32,127 nt of DNA from a virus: positions 1 through 32,127 of IMG/VR virus record IMGVR_UViG_3300037847_001682; one strand, 5' to 3'. Of the stretch, positions 1 to 5,412 are shown piece after piece; the first letter of the stretch is position 1; every line of letters starts with the position of its first letter. The notes beneath the pieces are model-generated. The model searched no databases and was not told the origin of the DNA. It was given only the letters and a program-made list of their open reading frames with translations. The translations under genes and the position numbers were made by a program.

Positions 1-230
1 TTGACCCAATGCTTGGTTATTTAGGATCTCATGATGACACTTCTTTTACTGCTGATAGCGTAGAGCTAACAATAGCTGATAATAAGCACAAAGAAGTTAT
101 TGAAGATATATTAGCTTTAATACATGGAACACACTCTGATGGTTTTATCGTTATAGCTGATGACTCAAACTCAGTATACGCGAGCTCACACATCACAGGC
201 TGTGCAATTACAATAACGGCTGAAGCCTAA
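1..230 (+). CDS. Small conserved phage protein, copy 1 (5'-truncated by window edge)
   Basis: The frame is open from base 3 to the window edge. The first ATG, at 9, is unlikely to be the true start, because the next gene is a paralogue with about 50 further residues at its N-terminus. Shared blocks are TADxVxLTI, NKxKEVIxDI, NSVxAS-HITGCA and the closing TAEA. The product looks like a small alpha/beta protein without a signal peptide or membrane segment. I do not recognise a characterised function. I recall similar small proteins near structural genes of uncultured marine phages, so a virion or assembly role is only an inference. It ends in TAA and is followed by a 25-base A/T-only gap before the paralogue. 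Confidence 0.75.
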   Translation, partial: DPMLGYLGSHDDTSFTADSVELTIADNKHKEVIEDILALIHGTHSDGFIVIADDSNSVYASSHITGCAITITAEA

Positions 231-255
231 TTATTAACATTTAAAGTATAAAAAA
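231..255 (+). promoter_or_regulatory. A/T-only translation leader without Shine-Dalgarno
   Basis: Right after TAA the leader reads TTATTAAC and then an A/T-only stretch up to ATG. The TTATTAA-type motif recurs after the stop codons at 4101 and 11113, with a shorter TTATTATA form after 9976. A role in translation initiation without Shine-Dalgarno is an inference. Confidence 0.4.
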
Positions 256-630
256 ATGATAAAAGAAAAATACTTATATTTCATGGATGAGAGTGACGGG
301 CTTTTCAACACTGCTTTTGACAGTTTATGTGTTCCTCTAAGTAGATTAAAAGGATTTAGAGCAAACGGTACAACTACTGAACTTGAAATAGAACTTAAAG
401 CGCTTGTAGGTTATGGTAATAGTTCTGACGATGACACATTTACCGCTGACCACGTTACACTTACTATAACAGCTAATAAGCAAAAAGAAGTTATCGCAGA
501 TATTACAGCCGCTATAAACGCAGCTAGAAATATTGATAAACCAATGATTGCTATTTGTGATGCTGCAAACTCAGTGTTTGCTAGTGCACATATAACTGGT
601 TGTGCTACTAACGTAACAGCTGAAGCTTAA
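256..630 (+). CDS. Small conserved phage protein, copy 2 (tandem paralogue)
   Basis: This 124-residue protein has an intact ATG after an A-rich leader with no Shine-Dalgarno. The N-terminal part (about 1-50) contains FMDESDGLFNTAFDSLCVPLSRLKGF. Residues about 55-124 match copy 1 over most of their length (DxTFTADxVxLTI, NKxKEVI, NSVxASxHITGCA, TAEA). The variable stretch between the two shared blocks (around NAARNIDKPMIAICDAA) is where the copies differ most. The pattern suggests a duplicated gene whose copies have diverged, perhaps as homologous subunits of one complex. No catalytic motif, signal peptide or membrane segment is visible. The function is unknown. Confidence 0.85.
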   Translation: MIKEKYLYFMDESDGLFNTAFDSLCVPLSRLKGFRANGTTTELEIELKALVGYGNSSDDDTFTADHVTLTITANKQKEVIADITAAINAARNIDKPMIAICDAANSVFASAHITGCATNVTAEA

Positions 631-639
631 TCTTAGCAA

Positions 640-1080
640 TTGAGATTAACTAGTCACGACATACGTGAATTACAAATCCTTAAGTATTACAGGCTCACTA
701 GAAAGTGGGCTTGTAAGACTTACGGGTTAACAGACGCAGACTTAGAGCTCTTAATATATTTAGACTGTAAGAAGCGTTTTACAAGACAAGAATTTATAGA
801 TGGTACTTATACCATGAGCTGGGATAAAACCCGGTGGGACAAACTAAGAAAGCTAGGCTGGATAGAGGTGTGGCGTCATCGAAATCGAACTACGATTAAG
901 TACAGCGTCTTTAAAACTTCTTTTAAATGCAGCCAGCTAATAAGTAGAATATACAGGATCTTACTCGGAGAAGAAGACTTGCCAGTATCAGACCGAAGCG
1001 TATTCTACAATAACAAGTCATATACAGATAAAGTTTATAATAAAGCTATTGATGATATGATAAAAGACCCAGAAAGATAA
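640..1080 (+). CDS. Winged helix-turn-helix protein (MarR-like fold), TTG start
   Basis: This 146-residue basic protein begins at TTG 640. The only codon between the preceding in-frame TAG (634-636) and 640 is CAA, so no ATG start lies near the upstream gene. The first internal ATG would remove about a third of the protein. Residues about 31-43 (TDADLELLIYLD), 47-54 (FTRQEFIDG) and 60-73 (SWDKTRWDKLRKLG), followed by the wing WIEVWRHRNR, match the layout of a winged-helix DNA-binding domain. Related proteins are found in marine phage late regions, as I recall. It could be a late-gene regulator or a DNA-binding virion component. It ends in TAATG, sharing one base with the next start, which suggests translational coupling to the metallopeptidase-like gene. 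Confidence 0.75.
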   Translation: MRLTSHDIRELQILKYYRLTRKWACKTYGLTDADLELLIYLDCKKRFTRQEFIDGTYTMSWDKTRWDKLRKLGWIEVWRHRNRTTIKYSVFKTSFKCSQLISRIYRILLGEEDLPVSDRSVFYNNKSYTDKVYNKAIDDMIKDPER

Positions 1081-1448
1081 TGGCTTTTAAACTAGGTAGC
1101 AAAAGAGGTAATACTGATAACAAGCTGAACATTGGCGGTAAGTCAAATGTTGTCGGCGGTGTTAGAGTAGAGTTTGCTGATTTAGGCGAAGGTGTTATGG
1201 GTGAAGCTCACAAAGAAGGTCTCATATATATTAACAGTAACATAGAAAAAGACAGTGAGCAGTACAACAGAGTGTTACAACACGAGATGAAACATATTGT
1301 ACACATGAAGCTCGGTAGAGTAGATTATGATGACAACTACGTTTATTGGGATGGTAACATCTACGAAAGAAAAGATGGTTATATTAACTACGAAGGCAAG
1401 ATGTACCCAGAAGGGGATATTAATCTTCCTTGGGAATTTAAAGATTAA
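1080..1448 (+). CDS. Small HExxH zinc metallopeptidase-like protein
   Basis: This 122-residue protein has the zincin signature HEMKH at residues 68-72 (LQHEMKHIVHMKLGRVDYDDNY), inside a predicted helix preceded by an edge strand GLIYINSNIE. The two histidines would bind zinc and E69 would be catalytic. D83 or a nearby acidic residue may be the third ligand, but this is not certain. The C-terminal third is rich in Tyr, Asp and Gly (YWDGNIYERKDGYINYEGKMYPEGD) and looks like beta hairpins. There is no signal peptide. It begins MAFKL, like the next gene. It sits two genes before the holin, so peptidoglycan or protein cleavage during lysis or virion maturation is possible. The substrate is unknown. 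Confidence 0.7.
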   Translation: MAFKLGSKRGNTDNKLNIGGKSNVVGGVRVEFADLGEGVMGEAHKEGLIYINSNIEKDSEQYNRVLQHEMKHIVHMKLGRVDYDDNYVYWDGNIYERKDGYINYEGKMYPEGDINLPWEFKD

Positions 1449-1451
1449 AAC

Positions 1452-1979
1452 ATGGCTTTTAAATTAAAAGGAATACTAAATAAAAATGTAGCTCCAGCAT
1501 TAAAGAAAAATAATGCAGACATAAAAAAGATGCAGAAGCTTGATGATGAAATAGCTAAAGCAAGAAAACTTGGGAACAAAGGTGTAGTTCAAGTTTTGTT
1601 AGATAAAAAAAGTAAACTTGAAGATATTATAATGGGTACTACTAAGCCACCTGCTGATAGACCTGATCCAACTTTTGAAGGTACTGATGAGTTTAGAAAG
1701 AAAAAAGATATTCCAAAGTCAGAGCTTAAAGGCAAAGGAGTGTTAAGAAAAAATGGTAATGACAAGCAACCACCTCGTCAACCAGGAGAAAATCCAGATC
1801 TAGAAGTTTATCAAGGACAAAGTTTAGTAGAGAAAATTAACGATCTTGAAGATCGAATAGAGTTTTTGCAGTCTGACATATCTGACGAAGCTGGACCAAC
1901 AGAAAAGAAAGCTACTATGACTCAAAACTTAAAACTTCTTAAAGCTAAACTAAAAGATCTTAAATCAAAAAGAAAATGA
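1452..1979 (+). CDS. Coiled-coil virion-type protein sharing an N-terminal tag with its neighbour
   Basis: This 175-residue, very basic and charged protein starts MAFKLKGILNK. It has a first helical segment at about 20-60 (KKMQKLDDEIAKARKLGNKG), then a Pro/Gly-rich disordered middle (about 65-120), then a second coiled coil at about 125-172 (VEKINDLEDRIEFLQSDIS, and MTQNLKLLKAKLKDLKSK). The first five residues are identical to those of the upstream metallopeptidase-like protein, and the first 12 bases of both genes are identical. It ends in TGA inside an ATGA overlap with the holin-like gene. I do not recognise a family. A structural, scaffold-interacting or lysis-accessory (spanin-like) role is possible, but it has no membrane segment or lipobox. 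Confidence 0.7.
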   Translation: MAFKLKGILNKNVAPALKKNNADIKKMQKLDDEIAKARKLGNKGVVQVLLDKKSKLEDIIMGTTKPPADRPDPTFEGTDEFRKKKDIPKSELKGKGVLRKNGNDKQPPRQPGENPDLEVYQGQSLVEKINDLEDRIEFLQSDISDEAGPTEKKATMTQNLKLLKAKLKDLKSKRK

Positions 1980-2398
1980 TAAACAACTTAGTAGGAGGTT
2001 TATTTGGTAAAATAGTAGATAATGCAGAGGGTATACTTGACAAAGTTATTACTACAGACAAAGAACGCGATGAAGCTAAGCTTGCTCTTAAAAAGCTACT
2101 TCTTGATGCAGAGCGTGAAGCGTTTGCAAAAGAAGTTGAAGATCGCAAGTCTGCAAGAGAAATGTATAAAGACGATGCTATTATTCAAAAAGTATTAGCA
2201 ACTTTATTTACTGTAGCTTATTTTGGTATTACGTTTGTAATGTTTAATTATTTTGTTACAAAATCAATAAACTTAGGTGAGTTTGAAATTAGCTTCATAT
2301 CAACTATATTTGGCGCTATGAGTGCTAAAGTAAATACAATTATAGACTTCTTCTTCGGTGGAAGTTCAAAGAAAAACGAACAAATAAAAGAAAAATAA
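1976..2398 (+). CDS. Holin-like membrane protein (3TM holin superfamily-like)
   Basis: This 140-residue protein starts with an amphipathic segment (NLVGGLFGKIVDNAEGILDKV). A charged helix with the pattern ERDEAKLALKKLLLDAEREA follows, then EVEDRKSAREMYKDD. Two hydrophobic stretches come next, at about 72-94 and 103-127, and a basic tail GSSKKNEQIKEK closes it. This is the layout of the phage/GTA holin family with an N-terminal amphipathic helix, a coiled coil with a DRxSAREM-type motif and C-terminal membrane helices. It would make lesions in the inner membrane at lysis. The ATGA overlap couples it to the coiled-coil gene. No endolysin is recognisable beside it. Confidence 0.75.
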   Translation: MINNLVGGLFGKIVDNAEGILDKVITTDKERDEAKLALKKLLLDAEREAFAKEVEDRKSAREMYKDDAIIQKVLATLFTVAYFGITFVMFNYFVTKSINLGEFEISFISTIFGAMSAKVNTIIDFFFGGSSKKNEQIKEK

Positions 2399-2399
2399 A

Positions 2400-2996
2400 A
2401 TGGGACAAAATTCAACAGAAGTAGCTTATGGCTTTGGTCAGTTTGGATCTGCATTTGCTGATACTGCAGCTAACGTTATTACTGCGCCAGAAGAATTAGC
2501 TATAGTAGCAATACAATTTTTAGCAAACACTTCACTTGATTCTTTAGTAGCTAAAGATGCTAATATTTTTGTAAATACAGCAAGCGCTGCTCATGACAGC
2601 GGCCGTTACACTAGGACAGTTGATGGCGCGACGAGTAGCTCTACAAAGGTTATATTTGACCAAGAAAACGCAGGCACAGGTAATCAAGATGAAATAAAAG
2701 TTGGTGATGAGATTTACCTTGGATCAACAGGTAGTCTTATAGCCACTGTAACCGCTTTAAATCCAGACGGCGACAATACTAAAGAAATAGAAATAAGTAG
2801 CGGTGCTTCTATAGGCGATGGTCTTATATTAGCATTTTTAAGACCAGGTGCTATAAACGAACAAGGTGTTGGTGGGCAACAACTGGCTAACGCTCAAGTG
2901 TTTCCAAAAGGATTAACAATTTACGGTAGATGGGATTCAGTATCTTTAAACGCTGACGATACTGATGGTGGTATAATCTGTTATTTTGGACGTTAA
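2400..2996 (+). CDS. Putative virion surface/structural protein
   Basis: This 198-residue protein is Ala, Gly, Asp and Thr-rich and predominantly beta. It starts MGQNSTEVAYGFGQFGSAF. The middle has short strands such as DEIKVGDEIYLGSTGSLIATV, resembling a small beta-barrel insertion. The end, FPKGLTIYGRWDSVSL followed by DGGIICYFGR, is a pattern I recall from uncharacterised structural proteins of marine phages. There is no signal peptide or catalytic motif. It is preceded by the holin-like gene, one base after its stop, and overlaps the next gene as TAATG. A role on the virion surface (decoration or fibre-associated) is an inference from composition and context. Confidence 0.6.
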   Translation: MGQNSTEVAYGFGQFGSAFADTAANVITAPEELAIVAIQFLANTSLDSLVAKDANIFVNTASAAHDSGRYTRTVDGATSSSTKVIFDQENAGTGNQDEIKVGDEIYLGSTGSLIATVTALNPDGDNTKEIEISSGASIGDGLILAFLRPGAINEQGVGGQQLANAQVFPKGLTIYGRWDSVSLNADDTDGGIICYFGR

Positions 2997-3886
2997 TGTT
3001 AGGACTAGGTAATAGTATAACTTCAGTATCGCCTAAAGTTGAAACAGCGATGACAAGCGCTATTCAATATAATTTTGATGGAGCTACAGACCAAACTTTT
3101 GCTGGAGATCCTCATGGTTTTACAAAAGCTACAAATTCAATGGCGGCTTTTTCAGGAGGCGGCTCGCTCGTAGCTTATCACGGCATGGGAAGCAATGCAA
3201 ATACTCACGGCTGGGTTAATGGAGCTGCAGCTACAGGTTCAAGTGCTACAGGTCCAACCGGAGGGCACGGTGGAGGTTTTGATACTTTAGGAGACCCTGA
3301 CACAAGTAGTAGTGAGTTTTATTTAGTATATGAAGCAAGTAGCGCTAGTGGTGCTTCTAATTTATATAAGAGCGCGCACCAAGGAGGTGACGGCGGTATA
3401 AGAGCTATAAGATCAGTTGAATTAGATTTTTCAGGTTATCAAGACTTAGAGCTAACAATGTTTGCTCATCTTCATGGCGATAATATTGCAACAAACGTAA
3501 GTGGATCTTTAACTGGAACTGGTATTGGTATAGCTTTTACTACTTCAGCTACTTCTTCGGGTGGTGCAGACGAGGCTGCTACTGGTTTTGGTTTTACAAG
3601 TAGAACTGCAGGCGGAATAACATTTAACGTAATGCAAGACAACTCTTTAACTAGCACAGATTCTACACATACTAATACCGTTAGACTTGGTAGCGCAGGA
3701 GAAATACAAGCTAACACAAGTGATAAATATAGATATGTAACATCTGATATATCAGCAATAGCAGGACTAAGTAGTGTTTATATGTGGATAGCTTATTTTT
3801 CAACACCTAACGCACACAGTGGCAACTTCTTTAAACAAGACGTAGCTTTAGACAATATTCACATAAGAGGAAATAAAGAAATATGA
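2996..3886 (+). CDS. Lectin/jelly-roll-like virion protein, possible receptor binding
   Basis: This 296-residue, Gly, Ser, Thr and Ala-rich protein has long beta-prone stretches. From about residue 140 the arrangement is SVELDFSGYQDLELTMFAHLHG, then GIGIAFTTS, YRYVTSDISAIAGLSSVYMWIAYFS and finally DVALDNIHIRG. A terminal A-L-D-[ND]-I-x-I strand after a solvent-facing sheet is typical of concanavalin/MAM-like jelly-roll domains that bind carbohydrate or partner proteins. The Gly/His-rich section near residues 60-100 is probably loop. No signal peptide is seen. It follows the preceding gene by TAATG and overlaps the next by ATGA. Host-surface recognition or tail-fibre decoration is plausible; the exact role is unproven. 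Confidence 0.6.
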   Translation: MLGLGNSITSVSPKVETAMTSAIQYNFDGATDQTFAGDPHGFTKATNSMAAFSGGGSLVAYHGMGSNANTHGWVNGAAATGSSATGPTGGHGGGFDTLGDPDTSSSEFYLVYEASSASGASNLYKSAHQGGDGGIRAIRSVELDFSGYQDLELTMFAHLHGDNIATNVSGSLTGTGIGIAFTTSATSSGGADEAATGFGFTSRTAGGITFNVMQDNSLTSTDSTHTNTVRLGSAGEIQANTSDKYRYVTSDISAIAGLSSVYMWIAYFSTPNAHSGNFFKQDVALDNIHIRGNKEI

Positions 3887-4101
3887 ATTTAATATTACAA
3901 AAAAACGCACCTACCTCTGGATTTAATAGAGGAAAGCTTTTACAAAAAGAAACAGCTGTTGTTATTGTAGATGAAAACGATAAAGAAATTTACACGGTAA
4001 CTCAAAACATAAATCCAGAAGGCGGCCCGCTTTATGATGAAAACGAATACAACCAATATGACGCTATAGAATTTTCTGATACTGAATATTGGTACATATA
4101 A
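3883..4101 (+). CDS. Small acidic hypothetical protein
   Basis: This 72-residue protein overlaps the lectin-like gene by ATGA, which favours this start. The sequence has a basic N-terminal third (LQKNAPTSGFNRGKLLQKET), a central beta pair (AVVIVDENDKEIYTVTQNI) and a strongly acidic, Tyr-rich tail (YDENEYNQYDAIEFSDTEYWYI). No membrane segment, motif or family is recognised. The close coupling to the lectin-like protein suggests a small partner, a chaperone or an accessory of that protein. That is inference only. Confidence 0.6.
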   Translation: MNLILQKNAPTSGFNRGKLLQKETAVVIVDENDKEIYTVTQNINPEGGPLYDENEYNQYDAIEFSDTEYWYI

Positions 4102-4127
4102 ATTATTAACTAATTAAATTAAATAAA
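4102..4127 (+). promoter_or_regulatory. A/T-only translation leader without Shine-Dalgarno
   Basis: The 26-base gap reads attattaac then taattaaattaaataaa before ATG. It has the same opening as the leaders at 231 and 11114. No promoter-like element is recognised. Confidence 0.4.
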
Positions 4128-4427
4128 ATGGCAAAAAGAAAAACGCCTAAGGTGAAAGACCTTAGACCAGAAAAAATTACAGATGAACAACTCGCTAAAA
4201 TGAGACAAGTTGTTTCAGCTATCAATAAAGCTCAAATGGATGTTGGTATAATAGAGGTTCGCAAACATGAAGCCTTACATGCTATAACTCAAATGCAGAC
4301 TCAAATAGTAGAGCTTCAAAACGAATTTAAAGAACAATACGGTACAGACGATATTAATATTGCTGACGGTACAATTAAATACAATGATGATAACAACCAA
4401 GTTAATAAGAAAAATAACGATAGGTAA
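4128..4427 (+). CDS. Small coiled-coil protein at the head of the packaging module
   Basis: This 99-residue protein has a basic N-terminus (MAKRKTPKVKDLRPEKITDEQLAKMRQ), a long coiled coil at about 20-75 (including HEALHAITQMQTQIVELQNEFKE) and a short end DINIADGTIKY with an Asn/Asp-rich tail. A coiled coil followed by a G-T/x-I-x-Y hairpin is a recurrent layout in small phage proteins upstream of terminases, as I recall, sometimes described as prefoldin-like. The function is not known. An AT-only leader of 26 bases precedes the ATG. The 3' end overlaps the next gene by about 44 bases. A perfect 7-bp inverted repeat lies just inside its coding region (4147-4165). Confidence 0.7.
   Translation: MAKRKTPKVKDLRPEKITDEQLAKMRQVVSAINKAQMDVGIIEVRKHEALHAITQMQTQIVELQNEFKEQYGTDDINIADGTIKYNDDNNQVNKKNNDR
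4147..4165 (+). repeat. Perfect 7-bp inverted repeat just inside a coding region
   Basis: ctaaggt and accttag are separated by gaaag, starting 17 bases after the start codon of the 4128 gene. It could form a small hairpin that tunes translation or serve as a binding site. Coincidence from coding sequence remains possible. Confidence 0.5.
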
Positions 4428-4614
4428 AGATTATAAAATAGATGCTATGCATTACTCTGTAGGCCAAGAGGTCTACGGAGGGCATACTATCTGTGATATT
4501 CTTGAAGAAGAAGATAAATATTCTATATACATTAAAAAAGGTAGCAATGTTTTACCTTGGAAAGACTTTAATAAGAATATGGCTATATCTGTTGAATATA
4601 ATCTTGAATATTAA
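4384..4614 (+). CDS. Small conserved marine-phage hypothetical protein
   Basis: This protein is about 76 residues long. I chose ATG 4384 (an ATGATG pair, 4387 being the alternative) over an ATG at 4360. The residues between read as frame-shadow of the upstream gene, and the conserved-looking part begins at KLIRKITIGKDYK. The sequence reads as a small beta-barrel: ITIGKDYKIDAMHYSVGQEV, then HTICDILEEEDKYSIYIKKG and VLPWKDFNKNMAISVEYNL. I recall relatives with the same KITIGxDYK...AMHYxVGQ and WKxFNxNMxxSxEYN blocks in other marine phages, none characterised. It ends TAATG, sharing a base with the following GroES-like gene. Confidence 0.65.
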   Translation: MMITTKLIRKITIGKDYKIDAMHYSVGQEVYGGHTICDILEEEDKYSIYIKKGSNVLPWKDFNKNMAISVEYNLEY

Positions 4615-5192
4615 TGCAGAGTCCTTTTTGTTTTGTTATAGAACCTGTAGGTGAGCGATATAACAATTCTGTTTCTGTTGACAATAAAAGTTTAATAATA
4701 AACACTGAAATATATAACCATGAGTATGTCAATCGCAGAGGCGTTGTTGTTTCTTGCCCTATTGCTGGCAAGTATGATATACTACCTGGTGACGACGTTA
4801 TTGTACATCACAACGTATTTAGAAGATGGCACGATGTCAAAGGACAAGAAAGAAACAGTAAAGCATACTTCAAAGACAACAAGTATATAGTATCTGCAGA
4901 TCAAATATTCTTGTACAATAATAAAGCTATGCCTGGTTATTCTTTTGTTCAACCGTTAGTAGATCAAAATAATTTATCTGAAGATAAAGAAGATCCTTAC
5001 AAAGGTGTAATAGTATATAGTGATGGCACTTATAATAAAGGTGAGATTGTAGGTTATACTCCTTTTTCGCAATACGAGTTTATAATAAACAATCAAAAGC
5101 TTTATAGGGTGATGAATAAATTTATTACAATTAAATATGAGCGTAAAGGAAACGAAAAAACGTATAATCCAAGCTGGGCACAGGGCGGTTGA
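4614..5192 (+). CDS. GroES-like co-chaperonin-type protein, probably two tandem barrels
   Basis: This 192-residue protein's first half (about 4-103) has the co-chaperonin pattern: an opening strand FCFVIEPVGERY, a mobile-loop-like stretch, then RRGVVVSCPIAG, the block ILPGDDVIVHHNVFRRW (compare GroES V-K-V-GDxVIF) and the closing IVSADQIFLY. The second half (about 108-180) repeats the outline as YSFVQPLV, KGVIVYSDGTYNKGEIVGYTP and LYRVMNKFITIKY. Phage co-chaperonins such as T4 gp31 replace GroES for folding the capsid protein, so a role in folding virion proteins fits its place in the packaging/head block. The homology is weak by eye. Its 3' end overlaps the next gene by 56 bases and it stops at TGA. 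Confidence 0.5.
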   Translation: MQSPFCFVIEPVGERYNNSVSVDNKSLIINTEIYNHEYVNRRGVVVSCPIAGKYDILPGDDVIVHHNVFRRWHDVKGQERNSKAYFKDNKYIVSADQIFLYNNKAMPGYSFVQPLVDQNNLSEDKEDPYKGVIVYSDGTYNKGEIVGYTPFSQYEFIINNQKLYRVMNKFITIKYERKGNEKTYNPSWAQGG

Positions 5193-5412
5193 AGAATTAA
5201 TAAACGTTGCTAAAGAAAAAATCATTACTAATACAGATGATGATGTTTCTGCTGACAGATTAAAAAATGCAGCGGCAACTAAAAAGCTAGCTATATTCGA
5301 TGCTTTTGAAATACTTAACCGTATACAAGAAGAAGAGAATATATTAGAAGGTAAAGAAAATAAAGTTAAAGATAAAGTGTTTAAAGGCTTTGCAGAAGGA
5401 AGATCTAAGTAA
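5137..5412 (+). CDS. Probable terminase small subunit
   Basis: This 91-residue, helical, charged protein lies immediately upstream of the large terminase and shares a TAATG junction with it. The sequence contains KRIIQAGHRAVEELINVAKE, then DDDVSADRLKNAAATKKLAI, and FDAFEILNRIQEEENILEG. An N-terminal helical DNA-binding part followed by an oligomerising helix is the usual layout of small terminases, which recognise the phage DNA and stimulate the motor. Its length is at the low end for the family. Position is the main argument. No direct HTH was proven. The start overlaps the upstream gene by 56 bases. Confidence 0.6.
   Translation: MSVKETKKRIIQAGHRAVEELINVAKEKIITNTDDDVSADRLKNAAATKKLAIFDAFEILNRIQEEENILEGKENKVKDKVFKGFAEGRSK

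Noticed and set aside
9-11. ATG 9 as the true start of the first gene
   Set aside because: The paralogue at 256 has about 50 more residues upstream and the frame stays open to the left edge, so the gene is most likely truncated by the window.
4360-4383. ATG 4360 as start of the small conserved protein
   Set aside because: The eight residues it would add lie fully inside the upstream gene and do not resemble the conserved part, which starts at the ATGATG pair 4384-4389.
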